From Anisodus tanguticus (lineage: Eukaryota > Streptophyta > Magnoliopsida > Solanales > Solanaceae): a DNA stretch of 64,000 nucleotides. The stretch spans positions 19,464,753-19,528,752 of the forward strand of contig CM067552.1 of the NCBI GenBank assembly GCA_034509755.1, read 5' to 3'. The position numbers and the translations under genes were made by a program. Every line of letters starts with the position of its first letter. The stretch's first letter is position 1. The notes beneath the pieces were generated by a model. The model was not told the origin of the DNA. It saw only the letters and a program-made list of their open reading frames with translations, and made no database searches. This document shows, piece by piece, positions 25,877-38,802 of this stretch.

Positions 25877-28246
25877 ATAACTTCCCAAATGAACTAGAAA
25901 CTCCACGAGAAGGATAACTTGGTGTTCATAAGGCTTAAGGACATTGGTTTAAAAGGAAGCTGGAGCCAGGAAATAAAGGCAGAAACATTAAGTCAAGTAC
26001 AGTGACCATAGGGGGACCAAGCTGGTCAGCGCCTTGCAACAATTAATCCTCCAGTGAAAAAAAGGCAGGATGACTCCTAACATAAGCAATACTGAAAGAT
26101 AACATGAGTATGTCAAAGGTTTGCTTTTAGGAAAAGTGGTACAGAAAATACCCATTGAACGAATAGTCGAATATGACGTATAAGGGATCTCAGAGTTACA
26201 AGAGTAAGTATACACTCTTAGTAGGGAGTAAATGATATTCTCGGAAAATCATAAGTTCAGAGCCAGTGAAAATAGTTGATGCTCAAAAAATAAGGTCAAC
26301 AGAAGAGAGACAACGTCGAGAGGGAAATGGTGTCTTGTTTCCAGTATTTAATGATAAAGAGAAATTAAGATAAATAGAAAAGGGATGATGCAAATGGAGA
26401 AAGAATACCTGAGCAAATGTGGGGTGCAACTAAGGAATAATGAATCTATCTTGGGATACATAGTATCGCTAATGAAGTATGCAAATTCGAGATGTTGTGA
26501 GAAGCAAGAAGTTTCGATGTAATGAACAAGGAGATAATGGATAACCGGAAAAAGTTAACCGAGAGAGGTAATAGGTGGCCAGCCGTAATAGGAATCAGAC
26601 AATGATAACTCCTCGAAGAAAAAGGAAAATGAATTCTTCCCTATATTGAGACTTGGGAGACCGTCAAAACAAAGAGTCCCATCTAGAGTCCATTGGAAGG
26701 TATTTTGATATGGAGTAAAGGTAATAAGGGAACCTTGTCAATATCCAATAATTTAGTATATTGATTTACAACACCCAAGTAGATTCACCCTTCGAATGGG
26801 AACATTATATAAGAACTATTGATTGGTCCAAGAATCATTGTGGAACATCTCATTATGAGTGGAAATTATTCTGGTTTAGAAAATTATTGCCCAACTGACT
26901 CATCAATTTGCTTTGTGATAACTAAGACTTCCTATAATCAAAGTATGGCCGATAATTTATCTTGAAATATTATCTTGCGTCGTTATACATTCGCTCCTTG
27001 TGACAAACAATTTTTGGAGGAACTAGTCGAAAGAGGCTCTAGATATTCAGGATTACCCTCGTCCCCATCCTAAGGGAGCCAATTCAAACTAAGGCTTAGA
27101 CCACTGGAACATGTAGTCAATGAAAATATCAAACTTGGAAGAATTTTGGAATAAAAATCTATAACTATTACATGACGACGTATTACCAGATCGATAAATA
27201 AGGAGTTATACATGACAAATGAGTAGGACTCTTATCAAATCATGGAAAGGGAAGAAACTTGAAGTAATGATATCAGATTTGGTTGAGAAATGCAGTAACC
27301 GACAAGTAAAGTATAATCCTAACCATGGATGTTTATTTGATACTCACTTCAAGTATGGTTAGGATGGAAATGTAAGATGAAAAAGGTTTTATTGAAAAGA
27401 AACTCCAATACTGGTGAGTTGTTGTAAATTATGTCTTTAGGAAGGATCGTATAAATATATCATAGAAAAATTGAAAAGAAAGAGCAGATGAAGATATGGA
27501 TTCAAATGACCCTATTATTTTTAAATCCTTGACATTATGCCATAGTGTCTCATATTAATATTATTTACGCTTCATGCCTACGAGCTCTGGCACCTAAATT
27601 CTATCATGAGACGAGAATTGTAAAACAGAAAAGAAAGACATAGTTCAGACATTAGGATTCAGCGATTCGAATGAATTACAGTTTAGTAAGCAATGTTGTA
27701 AGAGAAATATACAACCGTGTGGAGGTCGCTCATGTAACAATAGGGTTTATGATTGTGTAATCCTATAAGGCAATAACTATGGCATCTGATGGCGTGACAA
27801 GTTGAGAAATCTTCCAAAATTATCGAAGAACCTAAGAATCATTATACTCGAATGTTTCAAATTCAGAGTTAAGCTAATATTCATGCAACATGAACCTTCT
27901 ATTCCTATTCTGTTTATAAAAATTGATCCATGTATCGTATTGAGACGATGTTGCGGAAACTAGTGTAACAGGTGCAGCTCAGATGTTAGTAGGAGATTGT
28001 TAAGGTGATTTATGGCTAACTTTTCTCTGGTTATTTTTAGTATAAGCGGTCGTGTGAGGCCGATTTGATATTGTCTTATTATTATATTGCCTCGTGTGGT
28101 ATTGGAGATGTATTTGGGTTGCTTGTCATATTTTGGATAGCCCTGATTATAAGGGAAACACTGCCGTAATTTCTGGAAAACTTGAGAGTTAGAATATCTT
28201 CAATATTCGCGGATGAATATTTCTAAGGAGGGGGGGGGGGGAAGGA
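25877..28246 (+). mobile_element. Decayed 3' internal region of a gypsy element, with polypurine tract
   Basis: This precedes the plus-strand LTR at 28247. Its last 50 bp (ATTCGCGGATGAATATTTCT, then AAGGA plus a run of 12 G at 28230-28241 and GAAGGA) match the 3' internal end of the minus-strand element at 57391-57450. I can name no coding motif in the upstream 2.2 kb; it is full of stops in all frames. Confidence 0.55.
28225..28246 (+). other. Polypurine tract with G12 run
   Basis: A pure purine block of AAGGA, 12 G (28230-28241) and AAGGA directly before the LTR start TGTTACGCC. It would prime plus-strand DNA synthesis. The homologous tract at 57391-57403 has only six G, so the run has expanded here. 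Confidence 0.8.
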
Positions 28247-30525
28247 TGTTACGCCTCGTAGTTTTACGATTCGTGTAATTCTCAATTAATACCATCATTC
28301 CAGGAAGATATATGACTTTACGGAAAGATATTGAAAGTTTATAGGTTGTCTATGGATGTATCGGAGTGTATGGAAGTTAAATGGATCGAAGAAAATAGAT
28401 TTCGGCCGAAATTTGCAGAATCCCATTTTGACGTCCTAGATTGACAGAACGCACAAAATTGTATGGACTGTCAAAATGGGCCCCCACCGTATTTTGTTGG
28501 ACAATGATTACGGTCAAAATTGATGGACCATACAAAATTGTACGGACCATCAAATTGGTCGATAACAAACTTAACTTCGTGTTAAATCAATTTTTAGGCC
28601 ATTATTTGCCATCCTTAGACCAAGCAAGTCCCAAACCCTCTCTCTAACCCTTCCAACAAATTTCAATGGTTTCAAAGTGATTTCTAGGTGATTACACCAT
28701 AATTCTACATTCAAAAGCTAGGGAAAGTGACAGAAAATGCTTTTATGAAGTTGTTGTGCATTTGAGAGTTGTTCTTGGGACTAAGGAGATTGAATTCAAG
28801 GCTATATTTGCTATGTAAGGTTAGATTTACTGTCCCTTTCTTGTGTTTATGCTTATTGATGTGTTAATTAAGCGTTTTGGTGAAGAATCTATGAGTTAGC
28901 ACCTTATTTGATAAAAGGATATTAGGGTTTGTTGTTGGGCTATTTGGAGGTTGTATACTGGGCCGGTTATAACTTAAATTCATGGGAAGTAACTTGACTA
29001 TATTGTAATTGTTGTGGTTGTGCTTGTTTAAAGTATTGGTCTTAATAATGGAATTACAAGCTAGAAGGAGAAATGACTTGAAATCAAGTAAAGATTGTTC
29101 TTGTTGATGTTAACTCATGTTGGGCTAATTTTGTAAGAATTGAGCTATTGAATGGATTCGTAAATACATGGATAGCATGGTGGTGATGAGTAGGGGTGAC
29201 AATGAAGAATTGTTGTGATAGAATATATTAAACTTGATCCATGATTGATCTGAAATATCTTTAATACGTAGGGTATCATTCAAAGGATGACTGGAGAATT
29301 GTAAGCTAGTATCGTCAAAACAACAAAGGTATGTAAGGCTCACTTCCTTCTTCTTGGCATGATCAATTTTGAAACGACTATTACAAAATGAAATCTGACA
29401 AAGACTCTACTCTTAAGTCCCTAAGGGAGTACTTGTGAATCTCCTACAAATGTGTCGTGTATTGTCATCCATCGTCGAGATTACATCCTCATTCTGAGGC
29501 ACTCTTATGATGTCAGTAAAGTAGGCTCCTTATTGATTCCTACAAGCTAAGTTAATAATGAGATCTATGGTTCCTATAGAGTTGAAAGAGTAATAGATGA
29601 TGTGTTAACCCTCATAAAGGAGTCAGAGGTGCAACGATCTTACGTCACTCCGACGAGTTTAAAGAGTATTCGGTAATCCTTAAAGAGATCATCATATGCA
29701 TGTATTATATATCTATATTTCCCTCAAAGGCCTATGGCGTTATATATGTATTTATACAGCTATGAGATTGATGATATTTCCCATAGAGGCCTATGGCACT
29801 ATTGCACAGTTTATACATATATGATATTTATAATATTGCCCCCAGAGGCCTATGGCGTTATATACGCGATTATACTTTATTATGCATATTCTGGCCCACA
29901 AAGGCACTTAGAGTACATGTTGTATTTCCACTACTTTGCCTTACAGTTGTACATTCAGTTACAGTATGAGCTTATGCTTTATTATAATGTTGTACTTATT
30001 TACAGTCTCAACCTTATATATTCAGTACATCTTTCATATAGATGTCCCTTTCCGGGGACACTACATTTCATGCTCGCAGGTATAGATAGAGATGTAGATG
30101 ATTCCTCACAGTAGGTGACTTGACTCAGTAGGAGGTTGTCACGCTCCTTTCTTCCGGAGCTGTCTAGTGAGTTGATAGGTATGATGGGTGTGTATATGTA
30201 TATAGTTAGGTATGGTGGGGCCCTGTCCCATCCAGATGTTTTCATTATGCTATGTAGAGGCTTGTATAAAGTTGTGTTGTGTATTATGGTCTCGTGTGGC
30301 CTTATTGCCCTCTTCTGTAGACTTATTGTGTTCAAGTTGGCATTGTCGGCCTTGTTATATATATATAGTTTGGGCCTTTTCTGCATGCAGGGAATTGTGT
30401 TTTTATTCGAAAAATCTTTTATTAGAAACTTTGTCGGCCTAGGTGTTGTTGAGCATGTCTCAGGTATTAGGATTGGTACACTCGGGCTTTAGGGTGCCGT
30501 CCACCCCCCCAAGGTTGTAGTGTGA
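28247..30525 (+). repeat. 3' LTR, TGTTAC chromovirus family (about 2.3 kb)
   Basis: Starts TGTTACGCCTCGTAGTTTTA and ends near GGTTGTAGTGTGA at about 30525, with no PBS after it. It shares its start with the LTRs ending at 33664 and 57390, and its 3' half with 63285-64000. At 28430-28560 it carries a word cluster (ACGGACCATC, TGGACCATACAAAATTGTAC). The open frames at 29734-30114, 30000-30386 and 30136-30492 overlap each other on both strands, follow the repeat structure, and look like no protein. Confidence 0.8.
29720..29896 (+). repeat. About 60-bp tandem repeat inside the LTR
   Basis: Three units begin near 29720, 29780 and 29840, each with a CARAGGCCTATGGC core followed by TATAY-rich DNA; a fourth partial unit follows at 29897. 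The same AGGCCTMTGKG units appear inverted at 63900-64000, in the LTR that leaves the window. Confidence 0.8.
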
Positions 30526-31798
30526 AAGAAGGTATTATCTGGCTAGAATGTCCTCTATATTGAGGGCCTGATGCCCCTGAACTTTTACCCTAACCATAAT
30601 AAGTGGTCCGATCACAATGCTGGCCCTAAAACTGTGGTGGTGCGCTGGCTGCTGGATAAAATGGGCTCCTAGAAAACTGTGGCCTAAACCGACCTCTGAA
30701 CTTTCCTGTATCACTTTCATACTAGGCCTTCTTATGTTGGCTCCTATCCCACTCTCGATCAACCCGTTATTGCCTCTTATGATCCTTCAAATTCTGTGTG
30801 TAGGCCTGAATGCGGGCGATATCCATATTTGGATTCAGAGAGGTCGTAGTACACTCTTTAACCATGTGGGTTCCCAAACCATTCACGAACCGATGTACAC
30901 AGTCACTCATCTTAGCCATAATTGTAGGAGCATACCTGGCCAATGAGTTAAACTATAAATTATACTCCTGAACACTCATATTACCCTGCTCCAAATGTAG
31001 GAACCTATCTAGCCTAACCCGAAGAAGCTCTACTGGAAAAATACAACAGCAAGAAGGCCTCTGAAATCTCTCTCCATCCTTCTGGTGGGGCACAAGGTCC
31101 CCCTATCTTCTCCCAAGTCTCATACCAGGTCACGACAACATCTCGCAACCTATAGGAAGCAAGCTCTACCGACTTAACATCGGTGGCATGCATAATCTGT
31201 AAAGTCTGGTGCATCTGGTCCAGAAAGCTTTGTGGACCTGCATTGGGATCTAATTCTATGAATATCAAAGGATCCAGGCTGATGAAATCCCAAACTCTCG
31301 TGGTGAATGCTCTATCAAAAGAACACAGAGTTTGACGCTAGGCCTGAGAGGCCACTAGTCGAGTCAATAGCTATACAACACTCTGCATATCTATATTCTT
31401 ATCAGGGGAAACCTAGGGAGGACCTTGGGGTACATCAGCTCCCCTATGATCATCTGGAGGTAGTGGTGGTGGAGTCCTAGAGGCTCGAGATACAACCTCA
31501 CCCTGATGCTCCTACTGCCCTGAATTGATGGGTGGTACATGACTGAGACCCTCTCTCGCCTCCATATCTAACCTATGAATAGTTATCTATCGTCTAATAA
31601 TAGGCATCGCTGAAATTATAAACAAGATAGGGATTAATAATTGAACACTTACAACTCGTCTCTAACACACGATCTAGATCAAGAAGGAAGGTAACCATCC
31701 TAAATGCCTTGTATCCTTCTGTTTATAAGTGCGGTGCACAACACACCCATAAATAATACTCTACTAGACACGACTTGCAGAATCCATAGGATAGACCT
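30526..31798 (-). pseudogene. Gag fragment of a gypsy element
   Basis: The minus strand encodes a retrotransposon Gag core at 31268-31014: DPNAGPQSFLDQMHQTLQIM, SVELASYRLRDVVVTWYETW and EGWREISEAFLLLYF. Further along (30762-30535) a low-complexity stretch fits the Gln/Gly-rich linker before the zinc knuckle. It sits downstream of the LTR at 31815-33664 and a degraded PBS, so it is the 5' part of that element. It stops at 30525 where the oppositely oriented LTR ends; no protease or pol remains. Confidence 0.8.
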
Positions 31799-31810
31799 AC
31801 TCTGACATGA
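31799..31810 (-). other. Degraded Met-tRNA primer-binding site
   Basis: ACTCTGACATGA on the plus strand aligns to GCTCTGATACCA with several changes. Its position between LTR and gag supports the call. Confidence 0.45.
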
Positions 31811-31814
31811 GACT

Positions 31815-33664
31815 TGGGCTAACAAGGCCTTCCAACAACAATGATAAGATAGTGCAACAATATCCTACATGCAGAAGAAGCCCAACAACAACATATATAT
31901 ACATAAACTGAGGCCGATAAGGCTATAACAAATGTATCAACAACTGATAAAGAGGCTGAAAAGGCCAAGAAAAATGAATATATACTGACTATCAGTCTAC
32001 AAGCCTCTAAGAGTAGTACAACATATCAATAGGTCAGAACAGGGCCTTGACATACCCAACATAGCTATAAATATACACAACAGTGCCTACCGACTATATA
32101 CAACAACTCCAGAGAAATGGAGTGCGACTATCAGCAACTGAATGTAAGTACCCCACAATGGAGGTACATCTGTTTGTTTACGTGTATTTACGGGCATAAA
32201 ACATAATTCCTAGAAAGGGACGTTAGTATGACAGAGCCCTTCTATGGGGAAATCTCATCATAATGTACCCGAAAATATAGGACTCGGTAATGTCATACAA
32301 AACTACAATGGTGTGCACATATAAGTGCCTGCTAGGCCAACTATAGCGCGGCTCTGTAAGAAAATAAATATATATATATATATAGGCGCAATTCAAGATA
32401 AACCTCAAGGAACACCATAAATAGAGTCGGATTGACCTATGTTCGTTATCCTCTGACTATCATTATTGTCTCTACATTCATCAACCTCCAACCAATAGAC
32501 AAGGGATGTATAGAGCACAAAATGTACTTCTTATAAGGGACATACAAGAGAAATGAACTACTTCAAAAATAAAGGAACATGATCATCTCAAACGTAACAA
32601 GAAGAGTGTTGTTTTAATGAACCGTTTATACCAAAACCATGCCAAAGGAAGAAGTTAGCCCTACATACCTCGTCGCCTTATTTTAATGAATCCCACAAGT
32701 CCTCGTATGCTCTACGAATGATTATCTACATAATACCAGTAGTTTGTATCAATACCGGATTCATAGTTTATAAAGAAGTTCAGTTAGACATTTTTTTGAA
32801 TAACTTATGTTCATGAAGTTTATATACTCTTTTATATCCAAATTTACATGAATTTCCACAACTACAAATTCATATCAACTTCCCTCCATATCACCAACCT
32901 TATAAACATCTCAATAAGCTCATTACACCCTCCTAATTCACATAATTCAGCCCAACAATCATACAATTCTAGTTCAAGGTTTCTAAGACTTAGTCTAGGA
33001 GGATCTTCCTACAATTCACTCGAAAACATTAATTAATCATAAGGATAGTTAAAGGAGAATGAAAATTACCTTAAAAAAAATGAACTTATCCAAATCAAAG
33101 GTTTCTTCACTGCTAATGTTTCCTCCAAAGTTGCTACAACAAGAAGAAAGACGATCTATGATGATTACGGGATTCTCTATGTCGGATTTGCTTGATTTTC
33201 CCTAGGATTTAAGTCTCGAATGATATAAGACCTCTTGAGAGAGTATTTACTGTTTGTTAGAAGCTAGGGAAATGAAAAATGAGGTTCCAAGTCAAAGTAT
33301 TCAATTTATATACAAAAAAGAAAAATACACCGCCCTAATGTACGCCAGATATGTACGGTCTGTACATCATATACAGTCTAAACATTGGGACATAAGTTGG
33401 AATTTTCCCTTGCCAAAATACGGTCCCACAACCCATTTTATAGGGCCAGTACAATATTGTACGTCCCGTACTTCCTAGGGTACTTCCAAAAATTATAAAA
33501 TTTCATCGAAATGTATTCTCTTTGATTTGTTAACTTCCATACTTTCTGATACCTCTCTAAACAAGTTTTAAACCCTCATTATCCTTCCGTATAAGTCTCG
33601 TATCTCCTCGGGATACTTAAGTTAGTCGACGACATGACATGTCGGAAAACTATGAGGTGTAACA
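31815..33664 (-). repeat. 5' LTR, TGTTAC chromovirus family
   Basis: Minus-strand start TGTTACACCTCATAGTTTTC at 33664; the left edge near 31815 is approximate. It shares CTTCTATGGGGAAATCTCATC with 56150-56170 and a word cluster with 57065-57240: TACGGTCTGTACATC, GTACAATATTGTACGTCCCG (33340-33475). No coding sequence is visible. Confidence 0.75.
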
Positions 33665-34308
33665 TATAAAAATGTTGCGGAAAGTATGGGGTTCATACCC
33701 CAATGACAGATCCAAATGATCGTACTATACTATCAACTAATGCCCAAAGCATGACTTTCACTACATAATTTAAAGGTACAAGTACACATAACATGTCACC
33801 GATACCCGATACATGTGCTCGTCACCTTACAAGTATCGGAAGACCCTTATTATCCCCATTACGCTCTCTTATTTAGTTAATTAGACCAACCATGACATTT
33901 TAATTAAGGTACAAGGTCTCAACTTGCCTGGAATAGGATCCAGATAGTCACAATATAGATTTGCCCTTTCATAACACCTCCTAATAGCCCCAATCTATTC
34001 AAATATGGAAAGTACACTAACACATGATTCTAACGATACCCATATTACTAAACAAAACATCAAGACCCAAAAATAGAATCCCGAGCATCAACGCGAAAAT
34101 GGGAAATTTATTCCAAAATTAGTTTTCCTATCATCTATGGAGTCTAGATATCAAATATGAACCAAATCCAACATCAATTTTATGATTTATTAGAGAAAAG
34201 TCCATTTTCAACTTAGGGTTCATAATCCCACAAAACCCTCATCATAATTAACAATTTCTACCATGAAATTCTCTACTAATCAATGAAATAATCATAAAAG
34301 GAAGGTCA
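33665..34308 (-). repeat. Left half of the gypsy LTR that received the LINE
   Basis: Minus-oriented LTR DNA related to the 3584-6823 LTR (compare 33730-33920 with 4850-5040). It runs up to the LINE target site at 34309-34319 and resumes at 53171. Its other end abuts the TGTTAC LTR at 33664 without a recognisable edge. Confidence 0.7.
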
Positions 34309-34319
34309 GAAGCTTACCC
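34309..34319 (+). other. LINE target-site duplication, left copy
   Basis: GAAGCTTACCC, identical to 53171-53181 across the nest. An 11-bp duplication is within the usual L1 range. Confidence 0.85.
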
Positions 34320-34392
34320 TCTGAACCTACAGTTACAACAATCATTACTATTAAAAAAATCATGCAAACCCTAAATGAGTAAAACCCTAGCC

Positions 34393-35400
34393 ATGGATGT
34401 GGCTAGCGACCATCCACCAATGGTGGTTGGCCTAGAGATTGCGTCTTCTTCATATTTCCCTCTATTAAAATCTTCCACAAACCCTACCCCAATACAAACT
34501 ATAGCTGAGAATGGAGGGAAAACCCTAGAGAACTAAGCAGACATAGTTAACCATAATACACAAATTACTTACATGCAGATGCATAAAATTGATATTGAAC
34601 CTCTCCCAACGAATTATGTGGAGATTGTTGATTTAATACCAATTGTTAGGTGGATGGAGGATGAAGTTTTCCGTATGAAAAAGATTGAAAAGCTTACCTA
34701 CGCAGTAGTAGGCAAGTTTTCATATGGATGGCCGGAATTAGAAGAACTCATAATTCAAGTTCCAAAACAATATGGTATCAAGGATGATTGTAAGATAGAT
34801 TTCTTCAGGCATCAACATATTCTCATGAGATTTGAATTATTGGAGTATTTTCTTACAATGACTTCGAAGGTGGCTCAGTATATCAGTTAAAGGGATGGCT
34901 TCTCCTATCAGATGAGGCCTTTTGATTTATGATCCTAAGTTTAAGGTTGATGTGGAGACGACAATGGTGATGGCATAGATATTTTCCCTTAATTGTTGCC
35001 TATATATTTTTTCAAAGAATCATTATTTTCACTTGCTTCAGTAGTAGGTAAATCATTGAAATTGGATATGGCTACTATTAACAAAACTAGACCTAGTTGT
35101 GCTAGGGTTAAAGTACTAGTTGACCTCATTGCTGATCTGCCAGAGTATGTAAGGATGAGACTGTTGATGAAAAATCTGGTCAAGTAAGGAAAGTTTATGT
35201 GAAAATTCAATATGATGTACTGCCAAAATATTGCAAGAGGTTTAAGATACAAGGGAATAATGAAGAAGTTTGTAGAACTTTGCATCCAGAATTGAGAGAA
35301 ACAATAAGTGAGGATATTGATACTGAGAAAAGTGAAAGGATGGATACTGTGGAGAATATTGTTGTAACTCAGGAGGTAAGGCAACCTTATTAAGGTAGGA
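34393..35400 (+). pseudogene. LINE N-terminal ORF: DUF4283 domain and zinc knuckle
   Basis: The ATG at 34393 starts MDVASDHPP; a stop interrupts around 34534. From 34573 the frame holds a DUF4283 nucleic-acid-binding domain (LTYAVVGKFSYGWPELEEL, DCKIDFFRHQHILMRFELLE). After a frameshift near 34890 it continues with KESLFSLASVVGKSLKLDMA, INKTRPSCARVKVLVDL and YCKRFKIQGNNEEVCRTLHP. The last is the zinc knuckle, with one Cys changed to Phe and the His to Asn, so it should not bind zinc. This protein part normally coats LINE RNA. Confidence 0.85.
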
Positions 35401-35409
35401 ACATGAGAA

Positions 35410-35414
35410 ATTAT
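35410..35414 (+). other. Athila-like element target duplication, left copy
   Basis: ATTAT, identical to 49506-49510 right after the 3' LTR. With one copy and the insert removed, the LINE reading frame continues in phase. Confidence 0.9.
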
Positions 35415-36979
35415 TGATGTTAGGTGTCTTTCTATGTCTTTCCGCCATATTTTTCCTATGTTTCTACCTTGTTTTGAGAGCTAAATGCACTAATTACACC
35501 TAACTATTATTTACTACGCGATATCAAAGCTAAGATGTGTGTTATTATTAAATTTAGGTACTTTATATTGAAAATGTTCCGATTTTTAGAAGAAGAGATG
35601 AAAATCAGTGAAGTGTGGAACAAGAGCTCGGGACTTCTTCAAGCAAAGCCCAAAGCAAGCGAATTGCTAGCTGCCAAGCTCGCTCAGCGAGCAGGAATAT
35701 TAAAGATGGGAAATTTAGCTGAAGCGTAAAGAAAAAAGGAAGGGAGACATAAGAGAGACAAAATTATGATGGTAATGATTGAAGAATAATTGTGTTATGA
35801 TTGGAGAATAAGTGAATAAAGAATGGAGATATTGAAAGTGTGCAAAAGTAGAGAAAAGACTGAAGGGTATATGGAGTTACCTGGCAGTAAACATTGAAGG
35901 CGTAAATTGAAGAAATAGTTTGCTTCGCTGCGCGAAGCCCGTAGCGAGGCATTGCCTTTCTTTGGTCTCGCTCAGCGAGCCCAAAAATGTGACAAACAAA
36001 AATTATCCCATTTTATTTTGGAGTCAATTATTTTGTCTAGGCTTTTTCCTACACCTATAAATAATTTATATGACACAGTTTTGAGACAGCTCTGGGATAA
36101 CTTGTGACCCTGAGTTCAGAACCATTGGACCTAGGGAGAGCTAGGAGTTGCTGTGGAGGCCAGAGATTATTGGGTTTTACCTTTTCTTTTCCTTACTAAT
36201 AGTTTTTGTATTTTCTGTGGATGATTCGTTATTTTTATTTCATATCTATGTGGAGCTAAACTTCACGTTCTAGGGTTGTGGTAAATCAGGAATATTGATG
36301 TTTGAGGATTATTTCAATCTTAATACGAGTTGTTGAGTTTGATTGTTTCTTTAATTCTCTGCATAATTGCTTGAGTATTTTGCCAACAACAAGATTTTAT
36401 CGACTATCAAATATATATACTTGGGAAAGATGTTAGATTAGAGAAGGGTTAAAGAGAGTGTGATCTGATTATCTCTAAAGTAGTGTTAGGATTTGTGTCT
36501 AGGATAGAAATATACATAGACACTGCATTTAATTAAATACCATGTAGGAATTGTGTTCTTAGCAGGTCAATTCCATAGAAATATAGGCGGCGAACTGTTT
36601 TGAATCGGTGAGTAGTGGTTCGGGAGAATACTATGAGATTAATAATTTGGTTAATTAACGATCGCCGATAATTCAAATTAAGGGGAAATAGTTTGAGAAC
36701 TCATTAGAATTGGTGAACCAATCGCATCCATGGAATATTCATCTCATTGATAACATAGAAACCCGCTCTTTCTTGGTTGAAGTTCCTTGTTTGTTTTCTT
36801 TTTATTTTAGTTCGTTTATAACTATAACTCTCGAAATTCATTTTTTGTTTAGATAATTAGAATTAGTTTGATTTAGTAAATAGTTAATCATAAGTCCTTA
36901 TGGGTATGATATCTGGACTTAAAATCCAATATTACTTGTACGACTGCATATACTTGCATGTGCGTTTGGGAGAAACTCA
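35415..36979 (+). repeat. 5' LTR of the Athila-like element
   Basis: 1565 bp, TGATGTTAGG...AAACTCA, followed directly by the PBS. Two places carry CGCTCAGCGA-type words: 35640-35700 (CTCGCTCAGCGAGC) and 35915-35985 (CTTCGCTGCGCGAAGC, CTCGCTCAGCGAGC), both near-perfect palindromes. A TATAAATAATTTATA palindrome lies at about 36055-36069. Homologous copies are at 45800 and 48059. Confidence 0.85.
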
Positions 36980-36980
36980 T

Positions 36981-37002
36981 TTTTTGCGCCATTGCCGGAG
37001 AC
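36981..37002 (+). other. Primer-binding site, Asp tRNA type
   Basis: TTTTTGCGCCATTGCCGGAGAC closely matches the Athila/Tat PBS TTTGGCGCCGTTGCCGGGGAC. It lies one base past the LTR. Confidence 0.85.
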
Positions 37003-38802
37003 TTAGAAATTAATTGTTTATCTAGATTAGACTTTACTTGTTTTCTATAAGAAAATTATTTTATTTATTATTTTGAGTATTCTTCTTGACATGACATCTT
37101 GTAACCAAAATTGGTCGAATGTTGGTTATTCTTTTTTGGTGATCCTTGTGTGATATGTAGAGGACCCCACTTGTGGCCACACTGTGATAATATTTTCCGG
37201 AACGAGTTGTGTGCATCTCCCCAATTCTTTGCGTGGAATGTTTGAAGTATATATGGTGGCCAAGATGGACAATGGAATGGTTGTCCTAATTATTATTCTC
37301 CATCCCCGAACCCCTATTATGATTCTCTTGTTGTTTGTGATGTTGACAGGAGCAATGAAGTGAAGGATGTGGAAAATCTTGCTTGATTCTGTGATTTGTA
37401 AAACAAATGCTTGAGATGAGAACAATAATAAGAGAGCGCTCTAAAGAACAATGGAAAGACATAGAGAGGATTTGTGCTAAACTCACAGAGATACAAGGCC
37501 AGACTGAAACTTTTAATGATCTACAAGTTACAGGCTTAGAAAATACCCAAGATGAACCTCAAACAGAAGAAGAGAGTGAGTTCCCGCAAGGAAATAACTT
37601 TGAAAAAACAGAGATAGTGAGCCAATCTTGGATTGAGAACAAGCTCAACAAATAAAAATTCACGGGTTTCTCTGTGATGGCCTTACAAAATGGTGATACA
37701 ATTGATAGAAGACAGGGATGAGCTAAGACAGAGATAGATCAATTTGGGTCAGATATCCATGACATGTAGGCTCAATTAGATAAAAAGGTTGAGGCGTCTA
37801 ATGCCCAACCACCAATTGTTATAGATACTGGCCAATTTGTGGAATAGAAAGAGAAACACCAACCATTTGACCAGAAATTTATTGATGATGTTGATGTTGA
37901 GGAGGTGTACAAATGTAAAGGTGTAAAAAATAATACGGTTTTAGATTTGTGCCATGTTGGACCTCATTATAAACACTTTTCTATATTATATTTGGTTGAC
38001 GATATAATAATCAAGCCGTCCAAGCCGGTGGAGAAGTGTATTAATGAGGAAAAAGACCCTAACATCCTAAAATTTGTCATGACGAAGTGACAAAATGACA
38101 TTACTCACTTAAGGGCCAAGAAGTGCAAGATGCGACACCTATAGTTTGAGTCCTTTATTTTCACACCACCACCCCAAGAGCGAAACAGAAAATTTAATGC
38201 AAAATTAGGGGCACAATTCATATCCTCAAAGTGGAAGAAAAAGTAGTGAAAGTGATGGCGTCGTGCCGTGACGTTAAATCAAGCACTTGTTGGGAGACAA
38301 CCCAACTTTAATTTTATTTTAATTTTATTTTAATTTTATAGTGTACATTTTTTTTGTTTTTCGGATGAGGGGAAGTCTGAGTACTCGAAGTTAAAGTTGA
38401 GGAGCATGTTTGGGCTTAAGTGTAGGATCGTCCCGACCATTGATGTTAAGGTTTATGTTGCTATCTAGGCTCTAGAGGGTCTCAGAGAGTATTTCTCACC
38501 CTTAATTTTTTTTTTCTTTGTTATATATCATATTTTTAAGTGTGGGGTGGGGGTACTTCAGATACTTTTGAGGTCGAGGATCACTATGGCATATGTTTTT
38601 TAGTTCATTAGCTTTTTAAAAATATAAGAAAATCAAGAAAAATTCAAAAAGATTTATTTTGGTGTTTCTTTTATTTTTTTCTTATTAGTGGCATAAATTA
38701 TCCACCCCTTGGTTTTTCTTATGGCCTCGGTTCTTTTCCAAAGGGGGACCTTTGAACCGGGTAAATTTTTTATTTTTAGGATTATTTTTTTAGGAGTAGT
38801 AA
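37003..38802 (+). mobile_element. Internal region of the Athila-like element, left part
   Basis: No gag or pol domain is recognised. An 82-codon frame at 37407-37655 is acidic and Gln-rich (EQWKDIERICAKLTEIQGQT); a 61-codon frame at 37905-38090 contains LDLCHVGPHYKHFSILYLVD. Neither matches a family I know. At about 38260-38320 comes GACGTTAAATCAAGCACTTG then TTGGGAGACAACCC, the block that ends Athila/Tat internal regions. Poly-T/A-rich and GTGTGGGGTGGGGG tracts follow at 38340-38560. Confidence 0.6.
38798..38802 (+). other. TGATGT-family element target duplication, left copy
   Basis: AGTAA, identical to 44594-44598 on the far side of the element. Confidence 0.9.

Noticed and set aside
29734..30492. 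Overlapping 118-128 codon frames on both strands
   Set aside because: They follow low-complexity tandem LTR sequence, contradict each other on opposite strands, and resemble no protein family.
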